DNA of 64,000 nucleotides, from positions 1 through 64,000 of the forward strand of contig JAFQGT010000016.1 in assembly GCA_017415425.1 (NCBI GenBank), in the 5' to 3' direction. Below the pieces are notes generated by a model that saw only the letters and a program-made list of their open reading frames with translations, did not search any database and was not told where the DNA came from. How positions within the stretch are numbered: position 1 is the first letter of the stretch; every line of letters starts with the position of its first letter. This document shows, piece by piece, positions 32,467 through 40,050 of this stretch. The DNA comes from Oscillospiraceae bacterium. GTDB taxonomy: Bacteria > Bacillota > Clostridia > Oscillospirales > Oscillospiraceae. The translations under genes were made by a program, and so were the position numbers.

Positions 32467-33023
32467 ACTTCATATCCTTTCTGCTGCAAAAAGCACTTCA
32501 GCTTCTGGCGGGTGCGGCTGAGGATCACCGCTGCGTTGCCCTCTGTCAGGCCATACCGCCAGGCCGCCTGCCCCACGGATTCGCAGAAGAAATAGCGGCG
32601 GATAAAGAGATTTCCCTCCCGCTCCGGTAGACTCCGGACAAAGGTATTCACATCCCGGGTCAGCTCATTTGCCATAAACTCCGCCTCCGCATTACCGGTG
32701 TCGGCTACGCACTCCGCCAGTTCGTCCAGAATCAAGGGAATTTCTCCTCCGCCCCGTTTTTGAGCGTTACGGGTCTTCAGACAGTCCAGTGACAGATTCC
32801 GGGTGATCTTCGCCAGGAACAGTTTCAGCCTGTCCGGTTTTTGGGGCGGTATGACATTCCACGCCCGCAGCCAGGTGTCACTGACGCATTCCTCCGAATC
32901 TTCCCGATCCGACAAGATGTTGTACGCCACCTGATAGCAGTAGGAACCGTATTTTTGTTCTGTGGAGCTGATGGCAGACTCGTCCCGCTGCCAGTACAGT
33001 TCTATAATATATGCATCTTCCAC
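32463..33023 (-). CDS. ECF-type RNA polymerase sigma factor
   Basis: The 186-residue sigma factor has region 2 at about 10-80 (YCYQVAYNILSDREDSEECVSDTWLRAW, here split: YCYQVAYNILSD and then REDSEECVSDTWLRAW) and region 4 at about 120-180 (RYFFCESVGQAAWRYGLTEG, ILSRTRQKLK). It lacks regions 1.1 and 3, as ECF factors do. Start is GTG at 33023 after AAAGGAGG. It overlaps its anti-sigma gene and carries a candidate self-regulated promoter upstream (33063-33088). The stimulus is unknown. Confidence 0.88.
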   Translation of the reverse strand: MEDAYIIELYWQRDESAISSTEQKYGSYCYQVAYNILSDREDSEECVSDTWLRAWNVIPPQKPDRLKLFLAKITRNLSLDCLKTRNAQKRGGGEIPLILDELAECVADTGNAEAEFMANELTRDVNTFVRSLPEREGNLFIRRYFFCESVGQAAWRYGLTEGNAAVILSRTRQKLKCFLQQKGYEV

Positions 33024-33062
33024 CGGGGCGCCTCCTTTGGTAAGACTCTCTCTTCCATATAA

Positions 33063-33088
33063 GACGAAAGAAACGTAAAAATCTTACA
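33063..33088 (-). promoter_or_regulatory. Candidate autoregulated ECF promoter
   Basis: On the minus strand TGTAAG (33083-33088) is followed 16 bases later by CGTC (33063-33066), the layout of Bacillus ECF promoters such as sigma-M (TGAAAC-16-CGTC). Confidence 0.4.
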
Positions 33089-33175
33089 GCATACACTCAT
33101 CATAGCAGAAATTTCTTGGTAAGTACAGGAAAATATATGCCGGCCCATACGGCAATTTCCCATCCCTTTGCAGCA

Positions 33176-33208
33176 AAAAGTCCAACACCTTTCGGTGTTG
33201 GACTTTTT
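33176..33208 (-). terminator. Terminator of the tRNA-Met/tRNA-Trp operon
   Basis: An AAAAAGTCCAACACC/GGTGTTGGACTTTTT hairpin follows the 3-prime end of tRNA-Trp on the minus strand. Confidence 0.88.
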
Positions 33209-33284
<76 letters not shown>

Positions 33285-33314
33285 ATATATTGAAAGACTT
33301 TCGTCTTGATTTTG

Positions 33315-33391
33315 TGGTGGGCCCTCAGGGATTCGAACCCGGGACTATCCGGTTATGAGCCGGAGGCTCTAACCAACTGAGCTAAGGGCCC
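33315..33391 (-). tRNA. tRNA with CAT anticodon (tRNA-Met or Ile2)
   Basis: GGGCCCTTAGCTCAG at the 5-prime end, anticodon loop CTCATAA, T-arm GGTTCGAATCC and an encoded CCA tail. The CAT anticodon is either elongator methionine or isoleucine-2 (lysidine-modified); the CTCATAA loop occurs in both, so the base identity must be checked with covariance models. Confidence 0.9.
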
Positions 33392-33426
33392 GTTCATTTC
33401 TAGTGCCTGAGCACCATCGCCGGGTT

Positions 33427-33455
33427 ATTATATCATTGGGAAATGGTTCTGTCAA
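33427..33455 (-). promoter_or_regulatory. Promoter of the tRNA pair
   Basis: The minus strand has TTGACA (33450-33455), 17 bases, then TATAAT (33427-33432), perfect consensus. Confidence 0.85.
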
Positions 33456-33487
33456 GGCTTTTCTTCCGCAATTTCAAAGTCCAGGGA

Positions 33488-34162
33488 TCACTCCAATTGC
33501 TGCCGTAATTTCTCCAACGCCCGCTTCTCAATTCTGGAAACATAACTTCTGCTGATCCCCACAATTTTGGACACCTCCCGCTGCCGCTGCGGTTCTTGGC
33601 CGTCCAGACCATACCGCAAACTGATCACCTGTCGCTCCTGGGGTGTCAGACAAGTATTCACCAGTTCGCCCACCTGCTTTGCAAGGATTTTATTGGCGAT
33701 TGTATCCGCCAGGCTCTCATCCTGGCTTACCACATCCATCAGCGACAGCGCCGTACCTTCCGCGGATGTCTCGATGTAGTCTGACAGAGATACATCCTGA
33801 CTGGATTTCTTCTGGCTGCGAAAATACATAAGAATCTCATTTTCCACGCAGCGGGCAGCATAGGTAGCAAGCCGCGCGCCCTTGCTGCCGTCAAAGGTGG
33901 AAACCCCCTTAATAAGGCCAATAGTTCCTATAGAGATCAGATCCTCCTGATCCGCTGCCTGGGCATAGTATTTCTTCATAATGTGTGCAACCAAACGCAA
34001 ATTTCGTTCAACCAGTATATTGCGGGCTTCCAGATCTCCCTGAGATGCCAACCGCAGGTAATGGGCTTCCTCTTGTGCTGTCAACGGCTTTGGGAAGCTG
34101 CCCGATGACAGTTGCAAAGAACACAAAAGGCTGCTTAGGAGTAACCACGTGGCAGCAAACAT
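33488..34162 (-). CDS. sigK: Sporulation sigma factor SigK
   Basis: The 224-residue sigma factor directs late mother-cell transcription of spore coat, cortex-maturation and dipicolinate genes. A short hydrophobic N-terminus (pro-sequence-like) precedes region 2 (EDLISIGTIGLIKG, LATYAARCVENEILMYFR) and region 4.2 (GISRSYVSRIEKRALEKL), all very similar to Bacillus SigK. The gene is a single reading frame, with no skin-type interrupting element. RBS GGAGGTGAG. The dpaAB operon at the left end has a candidate sigma-K promoter. Confidence 0.93.
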   Translation of the reverse strand: MFAATWLLLSSLLCSLQLSSGSFPKPLTAQEEAHYLRLASQGDLEARNILVERNLRLVAHIMKKYYAQAADQEDLISIGTIGLIKGVSTFDGSKGARLATYAARCVENEILMYFRSQKKSSQDVSLSDYIETSAEGTALSLMDVVSQDESLADTIANKILAKQVGELVNTCLTPQERQVISLRYGLDGQEPQRQREVSKIVGISRSYVSRIEKRALEKLRQQLE

Positions 34163-34233
34163 TACCTCACCTCCATAGCAACTCTATTCTCTTCTGCTCG
34201 TCCTTTTTCCCCCTTTTTTATGGACAGGCAATG

Positions 34234-34265
34234 AAAAAACAGGGAGCAGCCGCTCCCTGTTTTTG
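34234..34265 (-). terminator. Terminator of glmM
   Basis: An AAAACAGGGAGC/GCTCCCTGTTTT hairpin with flanking A and T runs follows the glmM stop. Confidence 0.88.
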
Positions 34266-34270
34266 TTCCG

Positions 34271-35659
34271 TTACACTCTGGCGTGGCCTTGGGCGCAGAT
34301 CACATCTACCACTTGATCTACACAGCTCTGGCACAGCTCCTTGGTGGCAGCCTCCACCATCACCCGGATCACCGGTTCTGTACCAGACTCCCGTACCAGA
34401 ATCCGGCCAGAGTCTCCCAGTTGCTCTGTTACCTTTTTCACGGCTTCTTGGACCACCGGGTCATTCTGCGCATCCGGCTTGGACTTGACACGGACATTTT
34501 TCAACACCTGCGGGTAAATGTTCAGACCTTCCGTCAGCTGGCTCATTTTTTTCTTTTTGGCCAGCATCACTTCCATCACCTTCAGGCTGGTAAGGATGCC
34601 GTCACCGGTAGTGGAATACTTGGAAATAATAATATGACCGGACTGCTCACCACCCAGACGGCAGCCGTTGTTTACCATATACTCATAAACATACTTGTCA
34701 CCCACGGCGGTCTTGGCATAGCCGATACCCAGCTCATCAAAAGCTTTATACAGGCCGAAATTGCTCATAACAGTGGTGACCACGGTATTGTTGTCCAGCT
34801 GTCCCCGCTCCTGCATATACTGACCCAGAATATACAGAATATGGTCGCCGGAGACGATCTTTCCGGTCTCATCCACACACAGGCACCGGTCAGCATCTCC
34901 GTCGTAGGCAAAGCCCACATCCAAGCCGTTATCCACCACAAATTTTTGCAGCACCTCAATATGGGTAGAGCCGGCCTCCTGGTTGATATTGGTGCCGTTG
35001 GGCTCAGCATTGATCACAAAAGTCTTGGCACCCAGTGCGTCAAATACCGATTTTGCGATATTCCAGGACGCGCCGTTGGCGCAGTCCAGACCAACTTTGA
35101 TGCCCCGGAAAGAAAACAGTCCCAAGGAGATCAGATAACCGATGTACCGGTTGCGGCCGGCCACATAGTCTACTGTGACACCCACCCTATCCTGTCTGCC
35201 GTATGGCAGTTCTTTCCATTTTTTTCCAAACAGCTCCAGCTTTCCATCGATATAGTCCTCCACCAGGGCGATGGTTTGCTCATCCATCTTCTCGCCGTGG
35301 GAGTTGAGCAGCTTAATGCCGTTGTCATAGTAGGGGTTGTGGCTGGCAGAGATCATAATGCCGCAGTCAAACTCATCCACCCGAGTCACATAAGCCACAG
35401 AGGGCGTTGTTGTCACGTGGAGCATATAGGCATCGGCACCGGATGCGGTGAGACCTGCCACCAGGGTATACTCAAACATATAACTGGAGCGGCGGGTGTC
35501 CTTACCGATGACGATGCGAGGCGCTTCATCGGAACCTGCCTGACGCTTTAGTTCTCCGTAATACCAACCCAGAAAACGGCCTACCTTATACGCGTGATCT
35601 GCCGTCAGATTCACATTGGCCTCTCCCCGGAAACCGTCAGTTCCAAAATATTTTCCCAT
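34271..35659 (-). CDS. glmM: Phosphoglucosamine mutase
   Basis: GlmM (462 residues) interconverts glucosamine-6- and glucosamine-1-phosphate for UDP-GlcNAc and cell-wall synthesis. It begins GKYFGTDGFRGEANV. The phosphoserine loop ISASHNPYYDNGIK (near residue 100) and the metal loop DGDADRCLCVD (near 240) are intact. RESGTEPVIRVMVE is the phosphate-binding C-terminal motif. The ATG overlaps the stop of the upstream beta-helix gene by one base (TAATG). RBS GGAGGG. Confidence 0.94.
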   Translation of the reverse strand: MGKYFGTDGFRGEANVNLTADHAYKVGRFLGWYYGELKRQAGSDEAPRIVIGKDTRRSSYMFEYTLVAGLTASGADAYMLHVTTTPSVAYVTRVDEFDCGIMISASHNPYYDNGIKLLNSHGEKMDEQTIALVEDYIDGKLELFGKKWKELPYGRQDRVGVTVDYVAGRNRYIGYLISLGLFSFRGIKVGLDCANGASWNIAKSVFDALGAKTFVINAEPNGTNINQEAGSTHIEVLQKFVVDNGLDVGFAYDGDADRCLCVDETGKIVSGDHILYILGQYMQERGQLDNNTVVTTVMSNFGLYKAFDELGIGYAKTAVGDKYVYEYMVNNGCRLGGEQSGHIIISKYSTTGDGILTSLKVMEVMLAKKKKMSQLTEGLNIYPQVLKNVRVKSKPDAQNDPVVQEAVKKVTEQLGDSGRILVRESGTEPVIRVMVEAATKELCQSCVDQVVDVICAQGHARV

Positions 35660-36321
35660 TACTTTCCCTCCACTTTCGGGGCGATCACGCCGCCGGTCTT
35701 ATAAATACTGTTTTCCGGAATCACGCCCCGGACGCAGGACAAAGGATACACATTGCTGCTCCGGCCGATGACCGTGCCGGGATTGAGCACGCTGTTACAG
35801 CCGACCTCTACATCATCGCCAATCAGCGCGCCAACCTTTTTAATGCCCGTGGGAATCTCCTGCTCCCCGTGGATCACCACCAGAGTCTTATCGGACTTCA
35901 CATTGGAAGTAACCGCGCCGGCGCCCAAATGCGCCTTGTGACCCAGAATGCTGTCACCCACATAATTGTAATGGGGCACTTGTACCTTGTCGAACAAAAT
36001 CACATTCTTCAGTTCTACGGAATTGCCTATCACACAGCCTGCTCCCACCAGGGCGGCGCCGCGGATAAAAGCGCAGTGACGCACCTGAGTGCCGGGTCCG
36101 ATAATGCAAGGCGCACCCAGATAGGCTGTGGGCGCTATTGTGGCATCCTTATGAACCCAGACCTGCGGGGATACCTGCCGGTATTCCTCCCCCAACGTTT
36201 CTCCCAGCTCAGCGACCATAGCTTTTATGCCGGGGAGCGCCTCCCAGGGATGGGTGAATTGCCGCAGATAATCCGCAGCTATCGTGTATGACAGATCGTA
36301 CAAATCAGAAATTTTGTACAT
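35659..36321 (-). CDS. Left-handed beta-helix nucleotidyltransferase-like protein
   Basis: The 220-residue protein is a hexapeptide-repeat (LbH) protein, with repeats such as IGPGTQVRHCAFI, VGAGCVIGNSVE, LGAGAV and VIGRSSNV, resembling the C-terminal acetyltransferase half of GlmU and related UDP-GlcNAc diphosphorylase relatives. It lacks the N-terminal uridylyltransferase GTRM motif. It lies immediately before glmM with a one-base overlap, so a role in amino-sugar nucleotide synthesis is likely. RBS TGGAGG. Confidence 0.75.
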   Translation of the reverse strand: MYKISDLYDLSYTIAADYLRQFTHPWEALPGIKAMVAELGETLGEEYRQVSPQVWVHKDATIAPTAYLGAPCIIGPGTQVRHCAFIRGAALVGAGCVIGNSVELKNVILFDKVQVPHYNYVGDSILGHKAHLGAGAVTSNVKSDKTLVVIHGEQEIPTGIKKVGALIGDDVEVGCNSVLNPGTVIGRSSNVYPLSCVRGVIPENSIYKTGGVIAPKVEGK

Positions 36322-36375
36322 ACAAATCCTCCAGAATTTAATTAGACAAAAATTAAGTTGTTTTTGACACATTGC

Positions 36376-36404
36376 AGTATAGCATATTTCATCTGCAAAA
36401 TCAA
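36376..36404 (-). promoter_or_regulatory. Promoter of the beta-helix/glmM operon
   Basis: The minus strand has TTGATT (36399-36404), 17 bases, then TATACT (36376-36381). Confidence 0.6.
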
Positions 36405-36413
36405 TCTTTTTTA

Positions 36414-36441
36414 TTGACATCTTTCCTACTTTTGTTATACT
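36414..36441 (+). promoter_or_regulatory. Promoter of rubrerythrin
   Basis: TTGACA (36414-36419), 16 bases, then TATACT (36436-36441). Confidence 0.75.
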
Positions 36442-36486
36442 AAATGTGGATTCCATCATCGGAATATCTACTTTGGAGGTAATTTT

Positions 36487-37032
36487 ATGGAAAAGAAGAA
36501 TCCTTATGCCGGTACAAAAACCGAGAAGAATCTGTGGGAAGCATTCGCAGGTGAATCTCAGGCCCGGAACAAATACACCTATTTTGCATCTGCGGCCAAG
36601 AAGGCAGGCTACGAGCAGATCGCTGCCCTGTTCCTGCAGACCGCAGAGAACGAAAAAGAACACGCAAAGCTGTGGTTTAAGGCTCTGGGTGAGCTGGGCA
36701 ACACCGCCGAGAATCTGTTGGAAGCCGCTCAGGGTGAGCACTACGAGTGGACTGATATGTACGACCGGATGGCAAGAGAAGCCGACGAGGAAGGTTTCCA
36801 CGCTTTGGCTGCCCAGTTCCGCGGAGTTGCCGCCATCGAAAAGAGCCACGAGGAGCGCTATCGTGCGCTGCTGAACAACATCGAGACCAAAACCGTCTTT
36901 GAAAAGGCTGGCGTGACGATGTGGGAGTGCCGCAACTGCGGTCACCTGGTACTTAGCGCCGCTGCCCCTCAGGTCTGCCCTGTGTGTAACCATCCTCAAG
37001 CTTTCTTCGAGGTCCGCAAGGAAAATTACTAA
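36487..37032 (+). CDS. rbr: Rubrerythrin
   Basis: The 181-residue peroxidase combines an N-terminal four-helix di-iron domain ([17 protein letters not shown], then [10 protein letters not shown] and EKSHEERY ligands) with a C-terminal rubredoxin domain ([16 protein letters not shown]). It reduces hydrogen peroxide in anaerobes using NAD(P)H-dependent electron donors. Own promoter and terminator. Start ATG with GGAGG upstream. Strong indicator of an anaerobic lifestyle. Confidence 0.94.
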   Translation: MEKKNPYAGTKTEKNLWEAFAGESQARNKYTYFASAAKKAGYEQIAALFLQTAENEKEHAKLWFKALGELGNTAENLLEAAQGEHYEWTDMYDRMAREADEEGFHALAAQFRGVAAIEKSHEERYRALLNNIETKTVFEKAGVTMWECRNCGHLVLSAAAPQVCPVCNHPQAFFEVRKENY

Positions 37033-37041
37033 GCTAAAAAC

Positions 37042-37078
37042 AAAACAGGGGAAACTCCAAGGAGTCTCCCCTGTTTTA
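37042..37078 (+). terminator. Terminator of rubrerythrin
   Basis: AAAACAGGGGAAACTCC with its complement, one mismatched pair, followed by TTTTA. It separates rubrerythrin from the AT-rich segment. Confidence 0.8.
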
Positions 37079-37151
37079 TTATCCCACATTGGGTAGGACT
37101 TTCCAATATGTCAAAAAAGTTCACACCATATCCAAGCAGCATACTGGACAA

Positions 37152-37859
37152 TCAAATTATTGGATTTTTGCCACAGAACATATCATCAATAAATTCTTTT
37201 GTAGTGTTATATGATATTTGTTCGATTGTCAATTTATTGTTGATCAGCCAACTAGCTGGAATTTGTAATCTTCCTGAATTTGCATTAAAGCTAGCGGACC
37301 AATTTCGACTATCTTGTTTGTGACCCTGAGAAAAATCAATTTCTTCAAGGCAAAAACATCCAATATCATTAATCATAATTTTTCTTTGCGCATCAATTTT
37401 TGATTCACCAAATGTATAGTGGGTTTTCAACACCAAGAACGCTTTTTCTTGAAGCGGTGATAATTCCACATAATCCCTATGCAATATGTTAATTGCAGCA
37501 ACCGCATTGTTTGCCGAGCCTGCTTTTTGTATTTTGATATTTATCATCACGAAAAGGCCCTTGTAATAAGTATAGCAATCATAACTTGAATTAACAGTAG
37601 TCTGATTCGCTAAGCGCAAAATCTTAATGTCATTTTCACCATCGTGATTCGCCGTATAGATTTCGAGCTTAGATACGATAAACTCTTCCATAATAAATCC
37701 TGGAGCAGTTGATGTCTCTATGCAATTATCTTGATTTGACAAAAGATTATACTGTTCTAATTGCAAAAGCAGTTCATTGCCATTTACCTTAAATATTTCT
37801 TTTAGATACTGTGTTACTTTCGTTTTAACAAAATCCAGTTTTTCATAATATTCGTTCAT
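37152..37859 (-). CDS. Putative restriction endonuclease partner of the methyltransferase
   Basis: The 235-residue protein is translated with a 4-base overlap (ATGA) after a cytosine methyltransferase, the usual position of the cognate endonuclease. It has a candidate PD-(D/E)xK-like core: a helix with PGFIMEEFIV, then YDCYTYYKGLFVMINIKI, where Asp and NxK are spaced about 12 residues apart (the acidic residue before Lys is replaced by Asn). A C-terminal region with NWSASFNANSGRLQIP follows. I do not recognise a named family. AT-rich and rare-codon rich compared with neighbours, fitting horizontal transfer. Confidence 0.55.
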   Translation of the reverse strand: MNEYYEKLDFVKTKVTQYLKEIFKVNGNELLLQLEQYNLLSNQDNCIETSTAPGFIMEEFIVSKLEIYTANHDGENDIKILRLANQTTVNSSYDCYTYYKGLFVMINIKIQKAGSANNAVAAINILHRDYVELSPLQEKAFLVLKTHYTFGESKIDAQRKIMINDIGCFCLEEIDFSQGHKQDSRNWSASFNANSGRLQIPASWLINNKLTIEQISYNTTKEFIDDMFCGKNPII

Positions 37860-39118
37860 TCTTTTTTCTCCTTCAACGATTTTTCAATTGCAATGCCAAT
37901 TGCTTTGCCTAAAAGACAAGGAACCGCATTTCCAATTTGAACTAACTGCCACTTTTTAGAACCTCGGAAAATAAAATCGTCAGGAAAAGACTGAAGTGCA
38001 GCTAATTCTCTTGGAGTAAGAACGCGGGGGAGTTTCGGATGAATGTTAACACCACCGTGATTTTCTTTGACTGTACAAGAAGGTTTATCCCAAGGAGATT
38101 TTTTCCAAGCGTCAGAATAATTGCCGTACAAACTTTGTCCTTCAGGAACAGCTGCAATCTGTGCCATCATTTTCTCCGAATGACATGTGAAGATATGGTT
38201 GATCAGCTTGTTTTCAGGGATAGCCATAAACCGCTTAATCCCCTCGCCCAAAGTGACGTAATTATCAGGAGAGAAGATGGGCTTGGGATGATAATTTGTC
38301 AAACCGCGTCTGTTACCAACAAAGATTACTCTTTTTCTGATCTGAGGTACACCATAATCTGCACTATTCAAAACCGTAACATTGATATCATAACCAGCCT
38401 CTTTGTAATCACTGATAATCTTCGCCTCGACCTTACCTTCAAGCATTGTTCTAAGGCCTTCCACATTCTCCATTACAACAAAGTCCGGTTGGATATGCTT
38501 TACAATTTCGAGCATTTCCAAGTACAAACTGTTTCTGGGATCGGTCACAACGCGATGTCCAGCCATACTAAAACCTTGGCAAGGGAATCCGCCCACGATT
38601 AGATGGATATGCTTATCCGCCACTGAATCGTATAATTCTTGCTTTACAGATGCTTCCCGAATATCTCTAGTCTTAACATTCTCGTCAAAACCCTTCTGTT
38701 CTACAAAATTATACTTATAAGTATCTACCGCTTCCGGCATAATCTCTATCGATCCAACAGGTGTAAACCCCGCCATAGTCAAACCACAGCTAAGGCCACC
38801 AGCACCAGAGAACAAATCAACAAAGTTCAAACCGTTACGATAGTTAACATTAGACCATCCATCATACACCCATTTGTCTGCAATATCTACCCAATTTACA
38901 GTATCTGTGTTCTTATCCTCTACAATAGTTTCGTTGAAAATATTATCTTTCTCCGGATCCAAATCAGAAATTAACCATCTATTATAGTTCTCTTTTGTAA
39001 TACGATAACAATTTCCAATTTTCCCCGCTTTCAGCTTTCCCGCCGCAATATGCCTGCGAATTGTCTTCTGACTTTGACCGCTCATCTCTGCGACTTCTGC
39101 AATTGAATAGAACTCCAT
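37856..39118 (-). CDS. DNA (cytosine-5) methyltransferase with N-terminal DNA-binding domain
   Basis: The 420-residue protein has C5-methyltransferase motifs: FVDLFSGAGGLS (motif I), GGFPCQGFSMAG (catalytic Pro-Cys, motif IV), VVMENVEGL (VI), VPQIRKRVIFVG (VIII) and VQIGNAVP (X), with a variable target recognition domain between VIII and IX. Residues 1-55 (FYSIAEVAEMSGQSQKTIRR, AGKLKAG) look like an excisionase/MerR-type helix-turn-helix, unusual for this enzyme class. Start ATG at 39118 after GGAGGAG; earlier ATGs lie in or before that site. The fused domain may bind the palindrome-bearing promoter just upstream. Confidence 0.85.
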   Translation of the reverse strand: MEFYSIAEVAEMSGQSQKTIRRHIAAGKLKAGKIGNCYRITKENYNRWLISDLDPEKDNIFNETIVEDKNTDTVNWVDIADKWVYDGWSNVNYRNGLNFVDLFSGAGGLSCGLTMAGFTPVGSIEIMPEAVDTYKYNFVEQKGFDENVKTRDIREASVKQELYDSVADKHIHLIVGGFPCQGFSMAGHRVVTDPRNSLYLEMLEIVKHIQPDFVVMENVEGLRTMLEGKVEAKIISDYKEAGYDINVTVLNSADYGVPQIRKRVIFVGNRRGLTNYHPKPIFSPDNYVTLGEGIKRFMAIPENKLINHIFTCHSEKMMAQIAAVPEGQSLYGNYSDAWKKSPWDKPSCTVKENHGGVNIHPKLPRVLTPRELAALQSFPDDFIFRGSKKWQLVQIGNAVPCLLGKAIGIAIEKSLKEKKE

Positions 39119-39137
39119 TTCTCTCTCCTCCATATTC

Positions 39138-39145
39138 ACATATGT
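39138..39145. promoter_or_regulatory. Palindrome beside the methyltransferase start point
   Basis: ACATATGT at 39138-39145 is a perfect palindrome. A second ATATGT lies at 39153-39158, between the -10 and -35 boxes. It is a candidate operator for the N-terminal helix-turn-helix of the methyltransferase. Confidence 0.35.
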
Positions 39146-39147
39146 CC

Positions 39148-39176
39148 ATTGTATATGTTTTTTGTCCAATAGTCAA
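39148..39176 (-). promoter_or_regulatory. Promoter of the methyltransferase operon
   Basis: The minus strand has TTGACT (39171-39176), 17 bases, then TACAAT (39148-39153). Confidence 0.7.
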
Positions 39177-39424
39177 TTCCAGATAATTCTGTTTGTTAAC
39201 AAACCTTACGTAATGCTGTAAAATACGCCTAAAAGAAAAGGAAACCCAAAGGAGTCCTTTTTGGTACGCAAGGCGCAAAAATATACTTGCAATCCATTGC
39301 CCTCAAGGGGTAAGTCTTGCAAGTATGGACTTTCCTTCGGGCTAAAAATCGCTCACCGGCTCTCAATTTTTACACCAGTGTGCACGTTGGTGTCGTCCTT
39401 TCAAGTCCCGCACATCTTACAGAT

Positions 39425-39461
39425 AAAAAATACAGACACACTTTTGTGTGTCTGTATTTTT
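39425..39461. terminator. Hairpin in the gene-free stretch
   Basis: AAAAATACAGACACAC/GTGTGTCTGTATTTTT with a TTTT loop, bidirectional terminator form. No gene end lies nearby on the plus strand; the next minus-strand gene upstream is the ribbon-helix-helix gene ending at 39536. Confidence 0.75.
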
Positions 39462-39535
39462 ATGGTGCGAGTTGTTTTATAGGATTTAAGCAAAAAGTGA
39501 GTAATAGCAAGGGTTTTCGCACTCTGCAAAAAGAA

Positions 39536-39703
39536 TTACTTTTTCAAATCTTCTAGCGCCGCGCGAACAGCTGCGATGACAAACGCAGAGAATGTGCACT
39601 CCTTACCCTTGATTGCTTTTTCCACCCCATCGACAATATCGCTGGGAAATCGAATCGTTTTATTGATGGTAGGTGGGGTCTCCGGTATTCTGAATTTTCC
39701 CAT
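39536..39703 (-). CDS. Ribbon-helix-helix protein
   Basis: The 55-residue protein (MGKFRIPETPPTINKTIRF, then SDIVDGVEKAIKG and FVIAAVRAALEDL) has the length and beta-strand/helix/helix layout of CopG/Arc-type repressors: a basic strand, an amphipathic helix, a turn and a second helix. It could be an antitoxin-like or autoregulatory DNA-binding protein, but no toxin gene is adjacent. Start ATG at 39703 with GGAGGATG upstream. Inverted repeats with GCATTGC/GCAATGC lie upstream and may be its operators. Confidence 0.6.
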   Translation of the reverse strand: MGKFRIPETPPTINKTIRFPSDIVDGVEKAIKGKECTFSAFVIAAVRAALEDLKK

Positions 39704-39719
39704 TGTAGCATCCTCCATA

Positions 39720-39739
39720 AGCATTGCACTTGTAATGCT
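39720..39739. promoter_or_regulatory. Inverted repeat upstream of the ribbon-helix-helix gene
   Basis: AGCATT, eight bases, AATGCT, ending about 17 bases from the start codon and adjoining a TATAAT-like box (39739-39744). The AGCATT arm shares the GCATT core with the longer palindrome at 39765-39794. Confidence 0.4.
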
Positions 39740-39764
39740 ATAATTCTATGCCGAATCGCCACAT

Positions 39765-39794
39765 AAATATGCATTGCAAAAGCAATGCATATTT
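39765..39794. repeat. Perfect 13-base-arm palindrome
   Basis: AAATATGCATTGC, AAAA, GCAATGCATATTT, with no mismatches, between the ribbon-helix-helix gene and the zinc-ribbon gene. It could be a terminator-like structure or a protein-binding site. Confidence 0.6.
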
Positions 39795-39820
39795 CATATA
39801 ATGATAATGAGGTGATACAA

Positions 39821-40012
39821 ATGGGAGAATTTTGCTTGGATTGCTGGAACAAGATCAACGAAACCCACGATTCCAAATGGAGATACGCTTTTTCTTGGGA
39901 AAAAGATTTGTGCGAAGAATGTGGTCAGTATAAGCATGTGATTGTCGTGGAACGAGTTTGGTCGCGGGTTCAGAGAGCATTGGCAGAAGTTATCGAGGAC
40001 ATTCAAAAGTAA
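39821..40012 (+). CDS. Small zinc-ribbon protein
   Basis: The 63-residue protein has two CxxC pairs (FCLDCWNK and LCEECGQYKH) typical of a zinc ribbon, then a basic C-terminal helix (VWSRVQRALAEVIEDIQK). Start ATG at 39821 with GAGGTG upstream. It stands alone between palindromic sequences. Nucleic-acid binding is plausible; no function is assigned. Confidence 0.6.
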   Translation: MGEFCLDCWNKINETHDSKWRYAFSWEKDLCEECGQYKHVIVVERVWSRVQRALAEVIEDIQK

Positions 40013-40028
40013 AGCGAAAAATAAAATT

Positions 40029-40043
40029 ATCCGCGAAGCGGAT
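40029..40043 (+). terminator. Short hairpin after the zinc-ribbon gene
   Basis: ATCCGC, GAA, GCGGAT with no T-run after it, so only a weak candidate. Confidence 0.35.
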
Positions 40044-40050
40044 ACCACAA

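Larger units (their letters stand above)
39119..39535. other. AT-rich non-coding stretch upstream of the methyltransferase
   Basis: This gene-free stretch of about 416 bases holds the methyltransferase promoter, a GC-containing block with an imperfect tRNA T-arm-like sequence at 39400-39411, and a hairpin at 39425-39461. I found no open reading frame with a ribosome binding site and no recognisable RNA. A small-RNA or degraded mobile-element origin cannot be excluded. Confidence 0.5.

Noticed and set aside
36322..37089. N-terminal extension of the beta-helix gene reaching into the rubrerythrin region
   Set aside because: The ATG at 36321 has TGGAGG in front and a clear promoter upstream. The longer frame runs antisense across rubrerythrin.
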